Assembly (NCBI GenBank): GCA_043101635.1
Contig: JBICIE010000057.1
Span: 1-8,638, forward strand
Origin: CAYMJK01 sp043101635
Lineage (GTDB): Bacteria > Planctomycetota > Phycisphaerae > Phycisphaerales > UBA1924
Length of the DNA: 8,638 nt
Reading direction: 5' to 3'
The notes under the pieces are model-generated. The model was given only the letters and a program-made list of their open reading frames with translations. It ran no database searches and was not told the origin of the DNA. Positions 6,372 to 8,638 of the stretch are shown one piece after another; the first letter of the stretch is position 1, and every line of letters starts with the position of its first letter. The position numbers and the translations under genes are program-made.

Positions 6372-6389
6372 ATCGGCTTTGCAGCCGAT
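6372..6389. promoter_or_regulatory. Perfect inverted repeat just upstream of nagB
   Basis: ATCGGCT (6372-6378) and AGCCGAT (6383-6389) form a seven-base-pair dyad with the loop TTGC. It ends 18 bases before ATG 6408. It could be an operator for a sugar-responsive repressor or a leader hairpin. A 14-bp GC-only palindrome (6353-6366) lies just upstream. I see no clear -35/-10 pair and no Shine-Dalgarno sequence before 6408, so how this gene is transcribed and its start recognised remain unclear. Confidence 0.35.
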
Positions 6390-6407
6390 TGCGTCTATCC
6401 TCCACAT

Positions 6408-8399
6408 ATGAGCCAGCAGACCACCGATCCGGCCCGGCACACCCCGCGCCCGGGCACGCCCGAGCGCACGCCCGTGGCGGTCCACAAGTCCAGCGCCCAG
6501 GCCAGCCGCGCGGTCGCCGGCCAGATCGCGGACCTGATCCGCGAAAAGGCCGCCGCGGGGCAGCACGCCATCCTCGGCCTCGCCACCGGCTCCACCCCGG
6601 TCGGCGTCTACAACGAACTGGTCCGCCTGCACACCCAGGAGCGGCTCTCCTTCGCCAACGTCGTGACCTTCAACCTGGATGAGTACTGGCCCATGCCGCC
6701 GGAGGACCTGCAAAGCTACCGGCGCTTCATGCGCGAGATGCTCTTCGACCACATCGACATCGACCCCGCCAATGTGCACGTGCCCGATGGCACGGTCGAG
6801 CGCGATGATGTCAACGCCTACTGCGACCGCTATGAGCAGCGGATCCGCGAAGCCGGCGGCATCGACTTCCAGCTTCTCGGCATCGGACGCACCGGCCACA
6901 TCGGCTTCAACGAACCCGGTTCGGCCAAGGAGAGCCGCACGCGCCTGATCACGCTGGATGGCGTCACGCGGATGGACGCCGCCAGCGACTTCTTCGGCGA
7001 GTGGAACGTGCCGCGCAAGGCCATCACCCTGGGCGTTGGCACGATTCTGGATGCCAAGCGCATCGTGCTGATGGCCTTCGGCGAGCACAAGGCCGCCATC
7101 GTCCGGCGCGCTGTCGAGGGCGACATCACCCCCACCGTCGCCGCGAGCTTCCTGCAGGAGCATCCCGGCGCCCTGTTCGTGCTCGATCAGGCCGCCGCGG
7201 CGGAACTGACCCGCTTCAAGACGCCCTGGCTGCTGGGCCCGGTCGAGCAGTTCGGACTCACGTGGGATGAAGCCCTCACCCGCCGCGCCGCCATCTGGCT
7301 CGCCCTCACGCTCGACCGCCCCATCCTGAAGCTCACGGACGCCGACTACAACGAACACGGCCTGCAGGAACTGCTCTCGCTCCGCGGCGCCGCCTACGAC
7401 ATCAACATCCAGGTCTTCAAGGCCCTCCAGCGCACCATCACCGGCTGGCCCGGCGGCAAGCCGGGGCGGCCCAAGTTCGTCGCGGGTGTCGGCGTCGCCA
7501 GCGACAACCCGCCGGACATCCATCCCAAGCGGGTGCTGGTGTTCAGCCCGCACCCCGATGACGATGTCATCTCCATGGGCGGCGCGTTCATCCGCCTGTG
7601 CGACCAGGGCCACGAGGTGCACGTCGCCTACCAGACCAGCGGCAACATCGCGGTGTTCGACGATGCCGCGCTGCGCCACGCGGATTTCGTCAGCGAGTTC
7701 TGCCGCGCCTTCGAGGTCGAGGAGGGTTCGGAGGCCAGCACCGACATCGCCCAGAGCATCCGCGACTTCCTGGCCACCAAGAAGCCCGGCGACATCGACA
7801 CGCCTGAACTTCAGCGCATCAAGGGCCTGATCCGGCGGACCGAGGCCCGTGCCGCGGCACGCTACTCCGGCGTGCAGGCCGATCGCATCCACTTCCTGGA
7901 TCTGCCGTTCTACGAGACCGGACGCGTGCGCAAGGCCGACCTGACGAAGGCCGACATCGACATCATCGTGGAACTGCTGCGCGAGATCGAGCCGCACATG
8001 ATCTTCGCCGCCGGCGACCTGTCGGATCCGCACGGCACGCACCGCGTCTGCCTGAAGGCGATCCTGCAGGCGCTGGATGAAGTCGCCGGCGACAAGTGGC
8101 TGGAGGGCAGCGAACTGTGGCTGTACCGCGGCGCCTGGCAGGAATGGGAGCCGCACGAGATCGAGATGGCCGTCCCGCTGAGCCCCAGCGAGGTGGACCG
8201 CAAGCGCATGGCGATCTTCAAGCACGAGTCGCAGAAGGACCGCGCCCTGTTCCCCGGCCCCTACGACGTCCGTGAGTTCTGGGAGCGGGCCGAGGACCGC
8301 AACCGCGGCACGGCGGAGTTGTTCGACAAGCTCGGCCTGCCTGAGTATCAGGCGATCGAGGGGTATGTGCGGTACCGGGCGGAGATGTACGAGGGATGA
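6408..8399 (+). CDS. nagB: Glucosamine-6-phosphate deaminase fused to PIG-L/LmbE deacetylase domain
   Basis: A 663-residue predicted cytosolic two-domain enzyme. Residues 22-285 are NagB-like, converting glucosamine-6-phosphate to fructose-6-phosphate and ammonia. Seen are the phosphate-binding ATGSTPVGVY (59-68), NLDEYW with D91 (equivalent to E. coli D72) and GIGRTGHIGFNEPGS with H164 and E169 (H143, E148). The E. coli D141 position is Thr (T162). A helical linker (286-370) leads to a PIG-L/LmbE metal-dependent de-N-acetylase-like domain (374-600) with SPHPDDD (H382, D384, D385) and DPHGTH (H542, H545) as likely zinc ligands. As I recall, similar 640-660-residue fusions occur in Bacteroidetes and planctomycetes as NagB-like proteins. 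If the second domain removes acetyl groups from GlcNAc-6-phosphate, one polypeptide would do the work of NagA plus NagB; this is inference. ATG 6408 is chosen because upstream in-frame sequence runs through hairpins and lacks NagB homology. Deaminase fold call firm; deacetylase substrate unknown. Confidence 0.95.
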   Translation: MSQQTTDPARHTPRPGTPERTPVAVHKSSAQASRAVAGQIADLIREKAAAGQHAILGLATGSTPVGVYNELVRLHTQERLSFANVVTFNLDEYWPMPPEDLQSYRRFMREMLFDHIDIDPANVHVPDGTVERDDVNAYCDRYEQRIREAGGIDFQLLGIGRTGHIGFNEPGSAKESRTRLITLDGVTRMDAASDFFGEWNVPRKAITLGVGTILDAKRIVLMAFGEHKAAIVRRAVEGDITPTVAASFLQEHPGALFVLDQAAAAELTRFKTPWLLGPVEQFGLTWDEALTRRAAIWLALTLDRPILKLTDADYNEHGLQELLSLRGAAYDINIQVFKALQRTITGWPGGKPGRPKFVAGVGVASDNPPDIHPKRVLVFSPHPDDDVISMGGAFIRLCDQGHEVHVAYQTSGNIAVFDDAALRHADFVSEFCRAFEVEEGSEASTDIAQSIRDFLATKKPGDIDTPELQRIKGLIRRTEARAAARYSGVQADRIHFLDLPFYETGRVRKADLTKADIDIIVELLREIEPHMIFAAGDLSDPHGTHRVCLKAILQALDEVAGDKWLEGSELWLYRGAWQEWEPHEIEMAVPLSPSEVDRKRMAIFKHESQKDRALFPGPYDVREFWERAEDRNRGTAELFDKLGLPEYQAIEGYVRYRAEMYEG

Positions 8400-8404
8400 G
8401 GCTC

Positions 8405-8429
8405 CCTCTCCCGCGCCCCGCGGGAGAGG
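8405..8429 (+). terminator. Strong hairpin after nagB
   Basis: CCTCTCCCGC (8405-8414) pairs perfectly with GCGGGAGAGG (8420-8429), with one further inner G-C pair, so the stem is 10-11 bp. It starts six bases after the stop codon. No T-run follows directly; instead a second hairpin and a pyrimidine tract do. It may terminate transcription or protect the 3' end. The arms resemble the CTCTCCC/GGGAGAG intergenic palindromes common in GC-rich genomes. Confidence 0.5.
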
Positions 8430-8430
8430 C

Positions 8431-8493
8431 CAGGTGAGGGCTACCCCACCTGCTCTCTCTCCTTGTTTCTCCTCTTCCTCTGCTTCTTCCTTC
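8431..8493 (+). terminator. Second hairpin followed by a pyrimidine tract
   Basis: CAGGTG (8431-8436) pairs with CACCTG (8447-8452), and after one mismatch GG pairs with CC. From 8453 to 8493 the + strand has 39 pyrimidines in 41 bases, with runs of TCTCTCTC and TTCC. A stem followed by a C/T-rich tail can act as a weak intrinsic terminator, and unstructured C-rich RNA favours Rho loading. Together with the preceding hairpin this looks like the end of the nagB transcript. Confidence 0.4.
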
Positions 8494-8496
8494 AGA

Positions 8497-8638
8497 GCCC
8501 ATGCAATGGGCGATGGTTGTTAGCCCCGGGCGCCGCGAGTCCGCAACGCGGACGAGCAGAGCCCGGGGTCAGCGCAGCCGCGCAGCGGCGACCGGGATGT
8601 AGCGACGGGTGGAGCGAGGCGGCCCGGCCTTGCCGGGC
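8497..8638. repeat. Palindrome cluster, REP-like intergenic element (runs off the window)
   Basis: Non-coding DNA packed with dyads: GCCCAT-gca-ATGGGC (8497-8511); a nested structure with outer arms CCCCGGGC/GCCCGGGG (8524-8531, 8561-8568) and inner arms GTCCGC/GCGGAC (8539-8544, 8548-8553, loop AAC); GCCGC-gca-GCGGC (8577-8589); and GCCCGGC-ctt-GCCGGGC (8622-8638), which ends exactly at the window edge. I see no coding sequence in it. The density of short perfect stems and the CCCCGGG...CCCGGGG frame resemble dispersed intergenic palindromic repeats. Only one copy is visible, so repetition in the genome is inferred. Confidence 0.45.

Noticed and set aside
6102..8225. A 707-codon open frame on the - strand across most of nagB
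   Set aside because: It mirrors the codon structure of the clear NagB-LmbE gene, is low-complexity (Ala, Gly, Asp, Val rich) and has no recognisable domain. Long antisense frames are expected in GC-rich DNA.

Overview
The window is GC-rich, tightly packed bacterial DNA with every gene on the + strand. It very likely comes from a planctomycete, probably of the Phycisphaerae. The grounds are an H-X9-DG pseudopilin-type protein, secreted proteins ending in dockerin-like calcium loops built on a (T/D)(F/I)FDFLxFQNxF motif, and a NagB-LmbE fusion. This placement is inferred from protein style; no marker gene is present.

Layout. Positions 3-365 hold the 3' end of a pseudopilin-like gene with the H-X9-DG signature. 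After 36 bp comes a two-component pair: a membrane histidine kinase (402-1901) and an NtrC-family sigma-54 activator (1924-3369). The activator's stop overlaps by ATGA the start of a secreted protein (3366-4826) with four EF-hand/dockerin-like loops. A 164-bp gap follows with overlapping GC-rich dyads and a near-perfect sigma-54 promoter (TGGCACG-N4-TTGCA, 4907-4922). This promoter drives a secreted, probably seven-bladed FG-GAP/VCBS propeller protein with a C-terminal Cys...Gly-Cys dockerin-like tail (4991-6256). A hairpin terminator candidate (6289-6328) closes that unit. A separate gene (6408-8399) encodes glucosamine-6-phosphate deaminase fused to a PIG-L/LmbE-type deacetylase. The last 239 bp are non-coding: two tandem hairpins, a pyrimidine tract and a cluster of palindromes resembling an intergenic repeat element.

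How it may work together. The kinase would sense an envelope signal and phosphorylate the activator, which would drive sigma-54 RNA polymerase at the promoter of the propeller/dockerin gene. The other dockerin-like protein is translationally coupled to the activator. The module can therefore be read as a local regulatory circuit for cell-surface, dockerin-tailed proteins. It recalls the PrsK/PrsR sigma-54 control of PEP-CTERM proteins in exosortase bacteria. That link is inference, but the promoter, the activator and the shared protein tails are all directly visible. The NagB-LmbE gene looks like an independent amino-sugar catabolism gene.
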